Source of the DNA: GCA-2687025 sp964473525
GTDB lineage: Bacteria; Poribacteria; WGA-4E; GCA-2687025
Assembly (NCBI GenBank): GCA_964473525.1
Contig: CAYYPK010000004.1
Coordinates: 1-64,000, forward strand
Length of the DNA stretch: 64,000 nucleotides
Direction: 5' to 3'
The translations under genes were made by a program, and so were the position numbers. Each line of letters opens with the position of its first letter. Within the stretch, counting starts at the first letter, position 1. Under the pieces are notes generated by a model that was not told the DNA's origin, did not search any database, and was given only the letters and a program-made list of their open reading frames with translations. Positions 17,709 through 26,764 of the stretch are shown here, piece after piece.

Positions 17709-19631
17709 ATGGACGATACCGACATTCCAGCTCACATACGCAGCATCCGGGAATTGGACCTTTCCCGCGATCTGCTCACCGAGCCCCTCAGTGGGTCATG
17801 GTTCCGGCTCGGGGCGTGGACGGGTGCCGCGCAGCGTGACGCCGGCGGTGTCGAAGGTGTCGTTGAGCGCCAAACCCTCCTGATCGCGCCCGGCGACTTC
17901 TTTCACCTCTTCTACCACCTGGATTCCGTCGGGAACGTCCTCAGTGGCGTTGGAAAGCCCGGCGGATCGATAATCGAGAACGACGCGCCAGGCGAAGCGG
18001 ATAGATATCGGTACTTCGCCTCCCACCAATTCCAGATTCCGTTTACGTACACAACCGCAGAGCCCCTAGTCTGGGTTCGCGACGCGGCGACTGGCGCTCA
18101 ATTCGTGATCAACCCGGACCTATGGCTGTTCTTCGAGCTGGAGGAGAGAGCCGCTGGTAAGGGCATCTGGTCGGATCCCCGCCGAGGGATCGACGTGGTC
18201 GTGCGCCGAACCCTCGACGAGGACAACCTGGAAGTCGTCGACATTCGAGTGGACTACCTGCGCAAGTACTTACAGGCACGCCAAAGGGCCTTACTCGTCG
18301 GTCACTATCGTCATCTGCTCCTGCACGACCCATCAGAGGCGGCCGTCGGAGCTTTCGTTGACGAAGATGTCACGCTGGGCGCGCCAGACCAAGGCGTGAA
18401 GGCATACATGCAGAACTGGGGGCCACGGCAGGACATCCCCGGCGAGGGAACCTTCCTGCAGCGGCGCCTCCATCTCTGGTACCAGATCGCGCCGGCGCCA
18501 ATCGACATTCGAGACCCCTGGCGTGAAGAGCCGCCGTTTGATCCCTACACGTTCGTGTTCCCGACGGCAGCGGGGCCGGTAGCCCCAGCTCGTTGGACGG
18601 ATGTCGCGGAGGACCCCGATCGGGCGTTCGTTGGGGAGTGTGACTACATGACTCGGATCTGGTTCCAGCAGGACGTGCTCTCGAAATACGAGGGTGCCTC
18701 TGGCTTCGATGTGGCGGATAACGGCTCCGTGTCATGCCGCCACTACTGGGGGCTGGTCCGCAGCACGAGCAGACTCGGCAATGAGCTGCTCGCGACGGCG
18801 ATCGGCGACTTCGCCCAAGGCGTGCCCTTCGAGGAGTGGCCGCATTGGCGCCAGTATGCCGTCCCTCCTCCTACGCAGGAGACGGCTGACGCATTGCGCC
18901 AGGAAGGGACCGTGCCCGATGCTGTCAGTTCGCTAGCGGACACGCTCCAGGGGCTGAACGTTGCGCTCGCAAGCCTATCCCAGAGCCTTGGAATCGAATC
19001 TCCGCAGCCGCTGTGGCGCGGTTCGCTGGACAGCTTGGCCGGGCGTCAGATGAAGTGGGTGTATCCTGACGCTGCGGACGACGAGGAGTTCCTGAAGCGG
19101 GCCACGCTCGCCTCGACACTGGTGATCGAATCGCTCACGCCGAAGGCCATCCGCTCTGTGCTTGCGACGATGGGAGCCGGTCTTCACATGGCCTCCGCCG
19201 CGCCGGACAGGCCTCTCGGATCCCGCAATCTGCTGCAGCGATTGGTCCTTATCTGCGCACTCATCTGGAACCTGCGACCTAGCATTGGGGCAATCCCCGC
19301 GATGGTGCGGGAGGCGGAAGGGATGACCGAGGATGCGTACGAGCCTGACCTTCGCGCCGAACTGCGTGATCGCTACGCTCAGGTGCAGCGGATGTTCGCG
19401 CCGATGGCATTTCTGTATGACCTGCGTACGCACGGTGGCATCGCCCACGCGCCGAATATGGGAGGCGTGTCGACTGCTGCCAGGGAACTGGGGCTACCCA
19501 CGCGGGGATGGCACCGCACGGATTACCTGGGGCTCCTCGCACGCGTTCAAGGAAGTGTTGAGGCCATGGCCGCACATCTCGTCTCCGCAGCGCAGACCGT
19601 CGTCGATGGTCTGCCGACCGACGATGGGTGA
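17709..19631 (+). CDS. Large hypothetical protein, 640 residues, possibly HEPN-like C terminus
   Basis: Codon usage and length argue for a real gene. The N-terminal ~390 residues are beta-rich with many Trp/Tyr (ASHQFQIPFTYTT, NPDLWLFFELEER). A linker near residues 400-430 leads into a helical C-terminal ~210 residues. Near residue 575 the segment YDLRTHGGIAHA resembles the Arg...His arrangement at the end of HEPN-type helical RNase domains (ApeA/abortive-infection C termini), but this is only a visual resemblance. No signal peptide is present, so it is cytoplasmic. Its last codons overlap the start of a glycosyltransferase fragment by 8 nt, suggesting a recombination junction. Function unknown. 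Confidence 0.6.
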   Translation: MDDTDIPAHIRSIRELDLSRDLLTEPLSGSWFRLGAWTGAAQRDAGGVEGVVERQTLLIAPGDFFHLFYHLDSVGNVLSGVGKPGGSIIENDAPGEADRYRYFASHQFQIPFTYTTAEPLVWVRDAATGAQFVINPDLWLFFELEERAAGKGIWSDPRRGIDVVVRRTLDEDNLEVVDIRVDYLRKYLQARQRALLVGHYRHLLLHDPSEAAVGAFVDEDVTLGAPDQGVKAYMQNWGPRQDIPGEGTFLQRRLHLWYQIAPAPIDIRDPWREEPPFDPYTFVFPTAAGPVAPARWTDVAEDPDRAFVGECDYMTRIWFQQDVLSKYEGASGFDVADNGSVSCRHYWGLVRSTSRLGNELLATAIGDFAQGVPFEEWPHWRQYAVPPPTQETADALRQEGTVPDAVSSLADTLQGLNVALASLSQSLGIESPQPLWRGSLDSLAGRQMKWVYPDAADDEEFLKRATLASTLVIESLTPKAIRSVLATMGAGLHMASAAPDRPLGSRNLLQRLVLICALIWNLRPSIGAIPAMVREAEGMTEDAYEPDLRAELRDRYAQVQRMFAPMAFLYDLRTHGGIAHAPNMGGVSTAARELGLPTRGWHRTDYLGLLARVQGSVEAMAAHLVSAAQTVVDGLPTDDG

Positions 19632-19947
19632 GGGATTCGGATTGCCCATTGTAGAGGCGATGGCCTGCGGCGTTCCGGTTGTGGTCACGGACTACAGCGC
19701 CTGCACTGAGTTGGTCCAGGGGCGCGGCGAGCTGATCAAGGTGAAAGAGCTCGTCACGATGGGCGTTAACAACGTGGACCAGGCGATAGCGGACGAAGAC
19801 GACCTCGTCGAGAAGCTCGAACGACTGTACCGAGACGCCGCGTTGCGCGAGACATACGGACGCCTCGGTAGGGAGTTTGCCGAGTCCCTCACCTGGGACA
19901 GCCTGCTCCCTGAGTGGACGGAGTTGATAGACGCGACTGCGAACTGA
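19624..19947 (+). pseudogene. C-terminal fragment of a GT4-family glycosyltransferase
   Basis: The 107-residue frame starts at ATG 19624 exactly at the GT-B nucleotide-sugar-binding motif GEGFGLPIVEAMACG (the E-x7-E signature), continues VPVVVTDYSACTEL and ends with the usual C-terminal helices. The whole N-terminal Rossmann domain and half of the second domain of a normal 350-400-residue enzyme are missing; upstream DNA instead encodes the 640-residue unknown protein. No matching N-terminal part occurs in the window. It is therefore a relic or a recombination scar and cannot be an active transferase on its own, though an ATG and an overlapping upstream gene could still allow translation. Confidence 0.85.
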
Positions 19948-19982
19948 AGCCGGGTCGCGCGGCGACCAGATTGGTTCGAACG

Positions 19983-22169
19983 ATGGAAAGACCTATCGCC
20001 CTCGCAATCGCCGTCCTGCTTCTTGTCTTGTGCGGCTGCGCGCGACTGAATGGTCCTAACGCTGAGGAGCGCCACATGTCGGAAGCAACGACACCGACGG
20101 AGTTCGCCGAAGAGGAGCTCGCGGCATGGCGCGAGACGCTGACAGACCAGCTGAACGAACTGGCGCCGCAAGACGCCCTCAAGATAGCTCCTGAGCTCCG
20201 AGATTGGATGATGGGGCACCCAGAAGGTACCGTGCACCTACGGCTGGGCTACGACCTGATTGAGCCGCTCACGCCATTTAGAGCCGCTCCTCTGCCCACC
20301 GAGTTCGAAACCGAATGGCGGGAAACCATGGACCGCATGCAGGAGCTCGTGCGCGCGAAGGAGCAGAACGAGCCATATGATCATGAGGAGTATGACCAGC
20401 TACGCGCCGAACTCCGCAGGCAACGCGACCGGAACGACTCGATAAGGTTTGCTCGCCACCAGGACCACCGGGCCCACAGCAAGGCGATATACAGGCGGTC
20501 GCGCGATGCGGCGGTCAAGGCGGTGCAGTTGGTAGAGGGGCTTGAGCTGGAGCGTAGCCGGGACGGGACGCTCCGCGCCCCCGTGGGCCCGGCTGATCTT
20601 TGGGCCTACGCGACGGCCGAGGCGATTGTACAGGTCGCGCGTCTCCCGATGGTCCTGAGACTTAGGGAGCACTTGCAGTATGACGCGGTTCCCTCTCTGG
20701 ATTACAGTCGCCCCGCCGTCAAGGCGACGGCTGGCGTGCAGGCGGTCGCTGCATCAGGTCAGGACGCCGTTGTCGCCGTATTCGACACAGGAGTCGGGCC
20801 GCACGTCGATGTAGTACCCGCCTCCAGCGCTGTATTCCGGCCGAACGACGACCAGGCAGTGGGACCTGACGATATCGACGTTGAGGGTACCCATCACGGC
20901 CACGGAACTTTGGTCGCCGGAATTGTGGCCAGCACCGATGCCACATATCTGGGTGTCGCCCCTAGCTGCACGCTTCTGAATGCCCGCGTATGGGGGATCA
21001 GCGGCGGCGCGCTCATCGAACCTGCATGGTCGGAGGTCCAGCAGGCCGCTAACTGGGTGGACGAATACCGTGATGAGAGCAATCCAGATAAACTGGCTAC
21101 CGTAGTCTACAGCGTCGCGCTTGGCGACGAGGAGGCCGGCGTCCCGCCGGGCTCGGAGCTGGATGCCGATGCGGACGCAGTAGCGGTCTTCAACAGGCTG
21201 CTATGGTGCAACGTCGTCGGCAACACGGCCACCACGGACTGGGTAGCTGCGCCGGGCGGGGCAATGAATGCCATCGTCGCCAGCGGCATCCTCGACGAAA
21301 AACCCACAAACCACAAGGACTTCAGGTGGTTCGAACGAAGTCGCCACTGGGACGGGGCGAACCCGTACGTGCGCAAGCCAGACATATCCGCGCCCGCCGC
21401 GCACGAGTTGAAGGATCCGCCTCCGCCTCCGGCACCGCCCGAGACACCATTCGTGGGCCTCACCACTCCAGGCGTGGACCCACAGGGAGTGTATGTGTCC
21501 GAGGGGACAAGTCTCTCGAGCCCGCACGTGGCAGGCGCCGCAGCGCTCGTTGGAGCGCATCCAGACTTCCCGGATGGAGACTTGCCGACGAGCCCACTGC
21601 TTGCGAAGACGATACTCATCCACACGAGTGATCCGCCGAACGACAAGATGCCGAACGCGAGTAATCGCCCCTCGCCGAACAACTTAACGGGCTACTGGCG
21701 CTTCCAGTACGGTTGGGGAACGCTGAACGCCGAGGAGGCCGTGGGGACGATTGATCTCACGAAGAGAGACAACATCTGGTTCGGCACCGCGATTCGCAAC
21801 GGCGGCGCCGTCACCCGCTACATCCGTAGCCAGGACACCGAGAAGTACACGGACGTCACGCTCAGTTGGGATCGCCGCCTCGTTGGCAGCACGCTGATCG
21901 ACATATCCAACCTCAGGCTCGAGGTGCGCTTCAGGGATAACCCGAATATCGCTTGGGGCGACGTGGACCCCTGGTTCAGCGAGGATTCTGGCTACAACGG
22001 CCGGGCATACAACACGCGCATGTGTCGGCGCGTGCGCGTCCCCCCGACACTCACCCAGCCATTCTCCTTCCACTCGGTCAAGATCGACGTCACCCCTGCC
22101 TACATCGACGCAGCGCATGTGGATGAGCCCTTTGTCCTCGTTGTGGACCACCCGCTGGAGACACACTAG
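19983..22169 (+). CDS. Subtilisin-like (S8) serine protease lipoprotein
   Basis: 728 residues from ATG 19983. Residues 1-19 form a lipoprotein signal with lipobox LCGC (Cys19), so the protease is probably anchored at the cell envelope. Residues 40-250 are a charged helical region, perhaps a prodomain or interaction segment. The catalytic triad is intact: Asp268 in AVFDTGVG, His307 in HGHGTLVAG and Ser510 in GTSLSSPHVAG. A Pro-rich insert (PPPPPAPPETP) lies before the Ser. The C-terminal ~150 residues look like a beta-sandwich (P-domain-like). It stands between a glycosyltransferase relic and a DUF6785 relic, so it may have arrived by rearrangement. Substrate unknown. Confidence 0.88.
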   Translation: MERPIALAIAVLLLVLCGCARLNGPNAEERHMSEATTPTEFAEEELAAWRETLTDQLNELAPQDALKIAPELRDWMMGHPEGTVHLRLGYDLIEPLTPFRAAPLPTEFETEWRETMDRMQELVRAKEQNEPYDHEEYDQLRAELRRQRDRNDSIRFARHQDHRAHSKAIYRRSRDAAVKAVQLVEGLELERSRDGTLRAPVGPADLWAYATAEAIVQVARLPMVLRLREHLQYDAVPSLDYSRPAVKATAGVQAVAASGQDAVVAVFDTGVGPHVDVVPASSAVFRPNDDQAVGPDDIDVEGTHHGHGTLVAGIVASTDATYLGVAPSCTLLNARVWGISGGALIEPAWSEVQQAANWVDEYRDESNPDKLATVVYSVALGDEEAGVPPGSELDADADAVAVFNRLLWCNVVGNTATTDWVAAPGGAMNAIVASGILDEKPTNHKDFRWFERSRHWDGANPYVRKPDISAPAAHELKDPPPPPAPPETPFVGLTTPGVDPQGVYVSEGTSLSSPHVAGAAALVGAHPDFPDGDLPTSPLLAKTILIHTSDPPNDKMPNASNRPSPNNLTGYWRFQYGWGTLNAEEAVGTIDLTKRDNIWFGTAIRNGGAVTRYIRSQDTEKYTDVTLSWDRRLVGSTLIDISNLRLEVRFRDNPNIAWGDVDPWFSEDSGYNGRAYNTRMCRRVRVPPTLTQPFSFHSVKIDVTPAYIDAAHVDEPFVLVVDHPLETH

Positions 22170-22201
22170 GAGCGCCTGGCGCCACGTCGCGCTGTGTTGG
22201 G

Positions 22202-22342
22202 CTACCACAGCCGCAACCCGATGCCCGCCATCGTCCACGTCCCGCCGACGAAGATGTCGCCCATGGGCAGCCCGAAGAAATAAGCGGTGGAGACCCGTAA
22301 CCCCTGCATGCCGCAGTGTTTCAGGATTGCGGGCCACAGGGC
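22202..22342 (-). pseudogene. Relic of the C terminus of a DUF6785-type membrane protein
   Basis: Translated on the minus strand, these 46 codons plus TAG read ILKHCGMQGLRVSTAYFFG, then LPMGDIFVGGTWTMAGIG and LRLW-stop. The intact gene at 24600-26492 ends ILKHSGIQGFRRSTAYFLG, LLMGDIFVGGTWTMVGIG, FRLW-stop, so this is clearly a second copy of that C terminus. Nothing homologous continues upstream of about 22342, where the methyltransferase gene's 3' end lies. It is a decayed paralogue fragment, left by duplication or deletion. Confidence 0.9.
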
Positions 22343-22400
22343 CGAGGCGATGGGGTGCCATCGCCATCGCCGACGTGGCCCGGGCTGCTCCCGGCTCCGG

Positions 22401-23390
22401 TCACACTCTCATGACGCCGACACCCAAGCGGAAGCCATCGTCCGCCTGACGAACGAACTCGTGGTGTTCTCTACCGCGTTTGACTTCACCCCAGAACCGG
22501 TCGACCTCCAGCAACTCCGTCGCGTCCTCTTCGCTAGAGTGCGCGATGTCGTGGAACACGACGATGCCCCCTGGTCGCACGATGGGCGAGTAGTTGTCGA
22601 AGTCCTTGCTGACCGCGTCATACGAATGCGCGCCGTCAAGAAACAGCACGTCTATGGGTCCATCAAACGCCGCCTTCACGTGCGCGACGACCGAGGGGTC
22701 GGTCGAGTCGCTCAGGACGCACGTGAGTCGCTGCGCGGGGAAGCAGAACTGCTTGAATCGCGGCGCATACTCGCGCGTGTAGCCGCCCCCTCCCGGGCCT
22801 CCGGGCAGATCGACGCTGACGAGGTGCGCCTCCTGCCGCGCGACCTGAGCCCACGAGAACAGGCTGCCACCCCATCCCGTGCCGATCTCAAGCACCCTCT
22901 GCGGCTGTAGCGCCGCCGCCAGTTCCAGCGCCGGCACGAACTCCTCCTGCAGCTGCCAAAGCCCAAACATGTACAGCGCGGAGCGGAACACCGCCGCGGC
23001 GTCGACAGGTTCCTCCGCGTCAGCGGGCGCGAGCAGGCCCAACTCCCGCAAGACGGTCACGCGCGCCGCAAGGCTGTCGGCTTCGCGTGATGACCGCGTG
23101 CGCGGCCCGAATTCCCGCTCGTAAGCGTCGATGGGCCGAGGCGTGCGGTGGTAGTCGAGGATGTGCCGCGCGACGTCGTCGTACGGGACGGCTTGCATAC
23201 CTCCCGAGAACGACTCCAGCCTATCCTGCTGCACGCGAGCCGCTCCCCGCAGCACGTGGTAGAAGAACTTGTTGGGCGCGCGCCCCACATGCTGGTGGCA
23301 CCACTCGACGTTCGAGGGAATGTGCGGGCCGTTCTGCCAGTCCCAGTCGTGAAGTCGAACCCAGTCCGAAGTTCGCCACATGTCGGCCAT
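22401..23390 (-). CDS. Class I SAM-dependent methyltransferase (Methyltransf_24-like)
   Basis: 329 residues. The SAM-binding loop VLEIGTGWGGSLFSW, the strand VSVDLPGG, and FLDGAHSYDAVSKDFDNY with the later IVVFHDI match the Methyltransf_24/cephalosporin-hydroxylase-like group, which often modifies sugars in glycan biosynthesis clusters. The N-terminal ~140 residues are an extra helical region. GAGG 6 nt before the ATG supports the start. The GT2 glycosyltransferase gene lies 165 bp upstream on the same strand, suggesting joint work on a surface glycan; this is inference. Confidence 0.82.
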   Translation of the reverse strand: MADMWRTSDWVRLHDWDWQNGPHIPSNVEWCHQHVGRAPNKFFYHVLRGAARVQQDRLESFSGGMQAVPYDDVARHILDYHRTPRPIDAYEREFGPRTRSSREADSLAARVTVLRELGLLAPADAEEPVDAAAVFRSALYMFGLWQLQEEFVPALELAAALQPQRVLEIGTGWGGSLFSWAQVARQEAHLVSVDLPGGPGGGGYTREYAPRFKQFCFPAQRLTCVLSDSTDPSVVAHVKAAFDGPIDVLFLDGAHSYDAVSKDFDNYSPIVRPGGIVVFHDIAHSSEEDATELLEVDRFWGEVKRGREHHEFVRQADDGFRLGVGVMRV

Positions 23391-23555
23391 TGTCGCCTCA
23401 GATCATCTCGCGCGGGAGTGTCGTTGCGTATCGCGAACGCGTTCGGCCCGGCAGGAGTACGGCGACTCCCTCCAGACCCACCTCGGCCCACGATGCCGCC
23501 ACGATCCTCAAATGAGCGTCCGCACATGCATCGTGGCATCGCGGCAGGCGTAGGT

Positions 23556-24413
23556 CTATGTCTGGCGGGTGATCAGCGCCTCCACCTCGCTGGGTTCCGG
23601 GAGCGGGATGTGGTCCAACGCCGGATCGAACGCCCTGGTAGGGATGCATCGCTCCATGTTCTGGGCATACGTATCCACCTTCACGTCCGCTGGCAGGCCC
23701 CACTTGGCATGAAACACGGACCACGCCTCGCGCACGTATGTGGGGTAGTCGAGGCCGGCGTCAACGTGACCGCTGTTGCCGGTGTGGTGGATGAATACGT
23801 CGCGTGCGATGAACAGGTCGAAGCCCGCCAGAGCCGCCCGCCAGGAGTAGTCGTCGTCCTCGAAACCGTACTTCCCGAAGCTCGCGTCACAGCACCCGAT
23901 CTTGTCGACCACGGCGCGACGGATGAACATGCAGAAGCCCACGAGCCGGGTCGTCGGCTGGAGTACGCCCTCGAAGTGCGTGGCCATTTGCGAGGCGATC
24001 CCAGCCAGCGCCTGAGTATCCGTGTATTTGACTCCCGGAACACGCTGCGGCCCCGAGATGTAGTTCGTCGATGGGCCCAGCAGGCCGATCTTGGGGTCGT
24101 TCTCGCAGTGGTCGATGAGGCGGGTGAGCCATCCCGCCGTGACGATAGTGTCGTTGTCGAGAAGCACGACATAGTCGCCCTTGGCCAGCGCCATTCCCTG
24201 CGCGCGCGCCGGCGGACACCCGATGTTCTCGGCGTTCTCGACCACGGTCAGGTTGCGAACGCCCGCCGTGCGTAGATACGCCTGAGAGCCGTCCGTGGAC
24301 CCATTGTCGATGACGATGATCTCGTGCGGTACCTTCGTGAACGCCGGGATCGCAAGCAGGCACTTCTGCAAGTGCTGCTTCCCGTTGTAGTTCAGGATGA
24401 GAATGGAGGTCAT
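23556..24413 (-). CDS. Family 2 glycosyltransferase
   Basis: 285 residues from ATG 24413 (GGAAGAG upstream); the in-frame extension to 24584 is not coding-like. It has the GT2 start SILILNYNGKQHL, then IVIDNGSTDGS and the metal-binding acidic motif VVLLDNDTIV, and later GFEDDDYSWRAALAGF, the ED motif of the catalytic base. It transfers a sugar from an NDP donor to a glycan acceptor at the cytoplasmic side of the membrane. No transmembrane helix is evident. Acceptor unknown; pairing with the nearby methyltransferase suggests cell-surface polysaccharide. Confidence 0.88.
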   Translation of the reverse strand: MTSILILNYNGKQHLQKCLLAIPAFTKVPHEIIVIDNGSTDGSQAYLRTAGVRNLTVVENAENIGCPPARAQGMALAKGDYVVLLDNDTIVTAGWLTRLIDHCENDPKIGLLGPSTNYISGPQRVPGVKYTDTQALAGIASQMATHFEGVLQPTTRLVGFCMFIRRAVVDKIGCCDASFGKYGFEDDDYSWRAALAGFDLFIARDVFIHHTGNSGHVDAGLDYPTYVREAWSVFHAKWGLPADVKVDTYAQNMERCIPTRAFDPALDHIPLPEPSEVEALITRQT

Positions 24414-24599
24414 CGGCGGTCTCTTCCAGTTAGCCGACGCGGCGCCATTGAGATCGTGGTCTGGGACGTCACGTCGTACAACGCACTCGCGGGCGCTGAA
24501 CGTGCCACGCGTCGACCAGGCACGCCATCGTAGCACAGAAGGCGATTCAGGACGCGTGTGCCGTGTGCGTTCCGCCGACGCCATCTTGACGAGCGGTAC

Positions 24600-26492
24600 T
24601 CACCACAGCCGGAATCCAATCCCCACCATCGTCCACGTCCCACCGACGAAGATGTCGCCCATGAGCAGCCCGAGGAAGTACGCCGTCGACCGGCGGAAGC
24701 CCTGGATGCCACTGTGCTTCAGGATGGCGAGCTTCAGCGCCCAGATGATGAAGAACGACCCCCATCCCCACGTCATCTGCCAACTGCCCGAGATGGCGTA
24801 CCCCAGCGGGTGGAACGGCCACCACACGAACCGCGTGCGCGCCACCATGAGCGCCATCGTCGCGACGAAGCCAAAGAGAGTGAAGGAGAGCGCGGGCACG
24901 TCCGTGCCGACGCGCTGCGCCGTCCACCGTGTGAAGCGCAGCCAACCCTCGTACCCGAACCAGCGGTTCACCGGAGCGGCGTTGTCGATGCCGATCTCGT
25001 AGCTCTGGTGCAGCATCGCCACGAACGCGAACACACCCGACAGCGCGCTTCCGACAAGCAACGCGATCACAAAGCCACGTCGTTGCGCGTTCACGCGTTC
25101 GGCGAGCTTCAGGCCTTCCAGTTGGTGCGGCACGGCATTGGAGCGGTACGCGCGGTCGATGCTCCACATCTGGGTCAGCCCGATGAGCGACGTGTTGGAC
25201 AGGCGCGAACTTCCCAGCGCGTTCACTATCACCGTACTGGGTCCACCGAAGTGCAAGTCGTGGAGCGGCGTGCCGATCTCCGCGCGCATGCGACCGATGG
25301 CGATCTGGATGACGTAGAACAGCCCGAAGAACGCCACGGCGACCCACGCTCCCATGCCCAGATACATGCCGAAGAGCACGATGCCAGCGAATCCCAACAC
25401 GACGGCCGCCGTCGCCACGCGATACTCCGTCGCCTCGGGATCTTCCCAAGCGGCGAACAGCATGCCGGCGATGCGTCGCAGGTGCTTGCGCGTGAGCCAC
25501 AGCGCGATCATCCCAAGCGCCAGGTATCCCCCCGACGACTGCTCGTACGAGTACGGGAAGCCCGGCAGCCCGCGAATCCCCATCACGCGACCGAGAACCA
25601 TCTGCGACTTGAACAGCAGCAGGAAGAACCAGCACGAGAACAGGATATCCAACGGCACGAAGTACCCGATGCCGATGTAGTTCGGGACGATGTTGAACGG
25701 CAGCCATCCGACGGCATTCCACGGGCTTTCCGTGAAGAACGCGCCAAAGTTGAAGCTCATCGGCACACGCGGAAACGACGGCGATATCCGGTTGACGTTG
25801 TTCACCGTGCGGATGAGCGCCGTCGTGCCGAAGCCTGCCCACAGCAGCGGATTCGTCAGGAACGGACGCGTTGGCGCCGCGAGATGCAACGGCAGTTGGA
25901 TCACCGGGTAACTGAGGCGGTCGATCTCGGTCCACTGCTTGCGCACGAGGACGTTGATGCCCAGCGCCACGACAAGAAGCACGCCGATGAAGCCCGTCCA
26001 GTTGATGACGGGTAGCAGCCACGCGCGCAAATGCTCGGGATGGAACAGGGACGACTCGCCGAGGAAATAGGGAGCTAGCGCCGCCTTGTCCGTGACAGTC
26101 ACTCCGTCCGGTAGGAACGGTAGGAGCGTCCGCGCCCAGTCGTTCTCAGCGGACGCGTGCCATAGGGGGTACGCGATGAGCGGAACAAGTATCTGGATCA
26201 GGTCGTGTCCAGCGACGGCGGCGGCGATGTTGAACATCGCGAAGACCGCCAGCAACTCCGCCCGCGAGAGCGCCCATGCGGGCCGCCACCGACGGGCAAG
26301 GCGCGACAGCAGAACTAGCGCCGTCATGTTGTAGACGGACGTCCAGATGAGCGAGGACGTGCTGCCACCGCCGCCCTTGTACACGATCGCCTCGATGCGC
26401 GATATCCAGTAGGAGTGGATCGGCATCAACAGCGCGCCCAAGACGATGGCGCCGGGACGCACGCGTTCGGGAAGTGTCTGCTTGCCCTGCAT
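24600..26492 (-). CDS. DUF6784/DUF6785-type polytopic membrane protein
   Basis: About 630 residues from ATG 26492. Roughly a dozen hydrophobic segments (for example IVLGALLMPIHSYW, LLVVALGINVL, FSCWFFLLLF) make it a polytopic inner-membrane protein. The overall pattern, with the C-terminal GDIFVGGTWTMVGIG, matches large membrane proteins annotated DUF6784/6785 in Poribacteria and Planctomycetes; it vaguely resembles oligopeptide-transporter (OPT) folds. Function unknown. It is divergent from the PQQ lipoprotein gene (272 bp between starts). A C-terminal relic of a second copy lies at 22202-22342. Confidence 0.75.
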   Translation of the reverse strand: MQGKQTLPERVRPGAIVLGALLMPIHSYWISRIEAIVYKGGGGSTSSLIWTSVYNMTALVLLSRLARRWRPAWALSRAELLAVFAMFNIAAAVAGHDLIQILVPLIAYPLWHASAENDWARTLLPFLPDGVTVTDKAALAPYFLGESSLFHPEHLRAWLLPVINWTGFIGVLLVVALGINVLVRKQWTEIDRLSYPVIQLPLHLAAPTRPFLTNPLLWAGFGTTALIRTVNNVNRISPSFPRVPMSFNFGAFFTESPWNAVGWLPFNIVPNYIGIGYFVPLDILFSCWFFLLLFKSQMVLGRVMGIRGLPGFPYSYEQSSGGYLALGMIALWLTRKHLRRIAGMLFAAWEDPEATEYRVATAAVVLGFAGIVLFGMYLGMGAWVAVAFFGLFYVIQIAIGRMRAEIGTPLHDLHFGGPSTVIVNALGSSRLSNTSLIGLTQMWSIDRAYRSNAVPHQLEGLKLAERVNAQRRGFVIALLVGSALSGVFAFVAMLHQSYEIGIDNAAPVNRWFGYEGWLRFTRWTAQRVGTDVPALSFTLFGFVATMALMVARTRFVWWPFHPLGYAISGSWQMTWGWGSFFIIWALKLAILKHSGIQGFRRSTAYFLGLLMGDIFVGGTWTMVGIGFRLW

Positions 26493-26764
26493 TCGGCCCC
26501 TGTGGGCGTGGTGGGTGGCTGACGCGGGAGCCACGCGGCGGAGCCCATCGTGACAACAACCGGACACGCATGTCAATTGGACGGATGGCGAGCCGCGCTG
26601 GTCCGGCGGGCGTCGGCCTCGACTGGACGCCACCCCCAGCGGTCGGTAGAATCAGCCGATGCGGTAGGTCAGGGCGCGCGGATCGGGGTGACCACGTCGT
26701 CGGAACCGTCCGAGGTGGTCGCGCGCGCCAACCGGTCGTGGTTGGTTCTGTGGGAGATCGTTGC

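Noticed and set aside
24558..26015. 485-codon plus-strand frame
   Set aside because: Shadow of the DUF6785 gene; very His/Arg-rich and without motifs.
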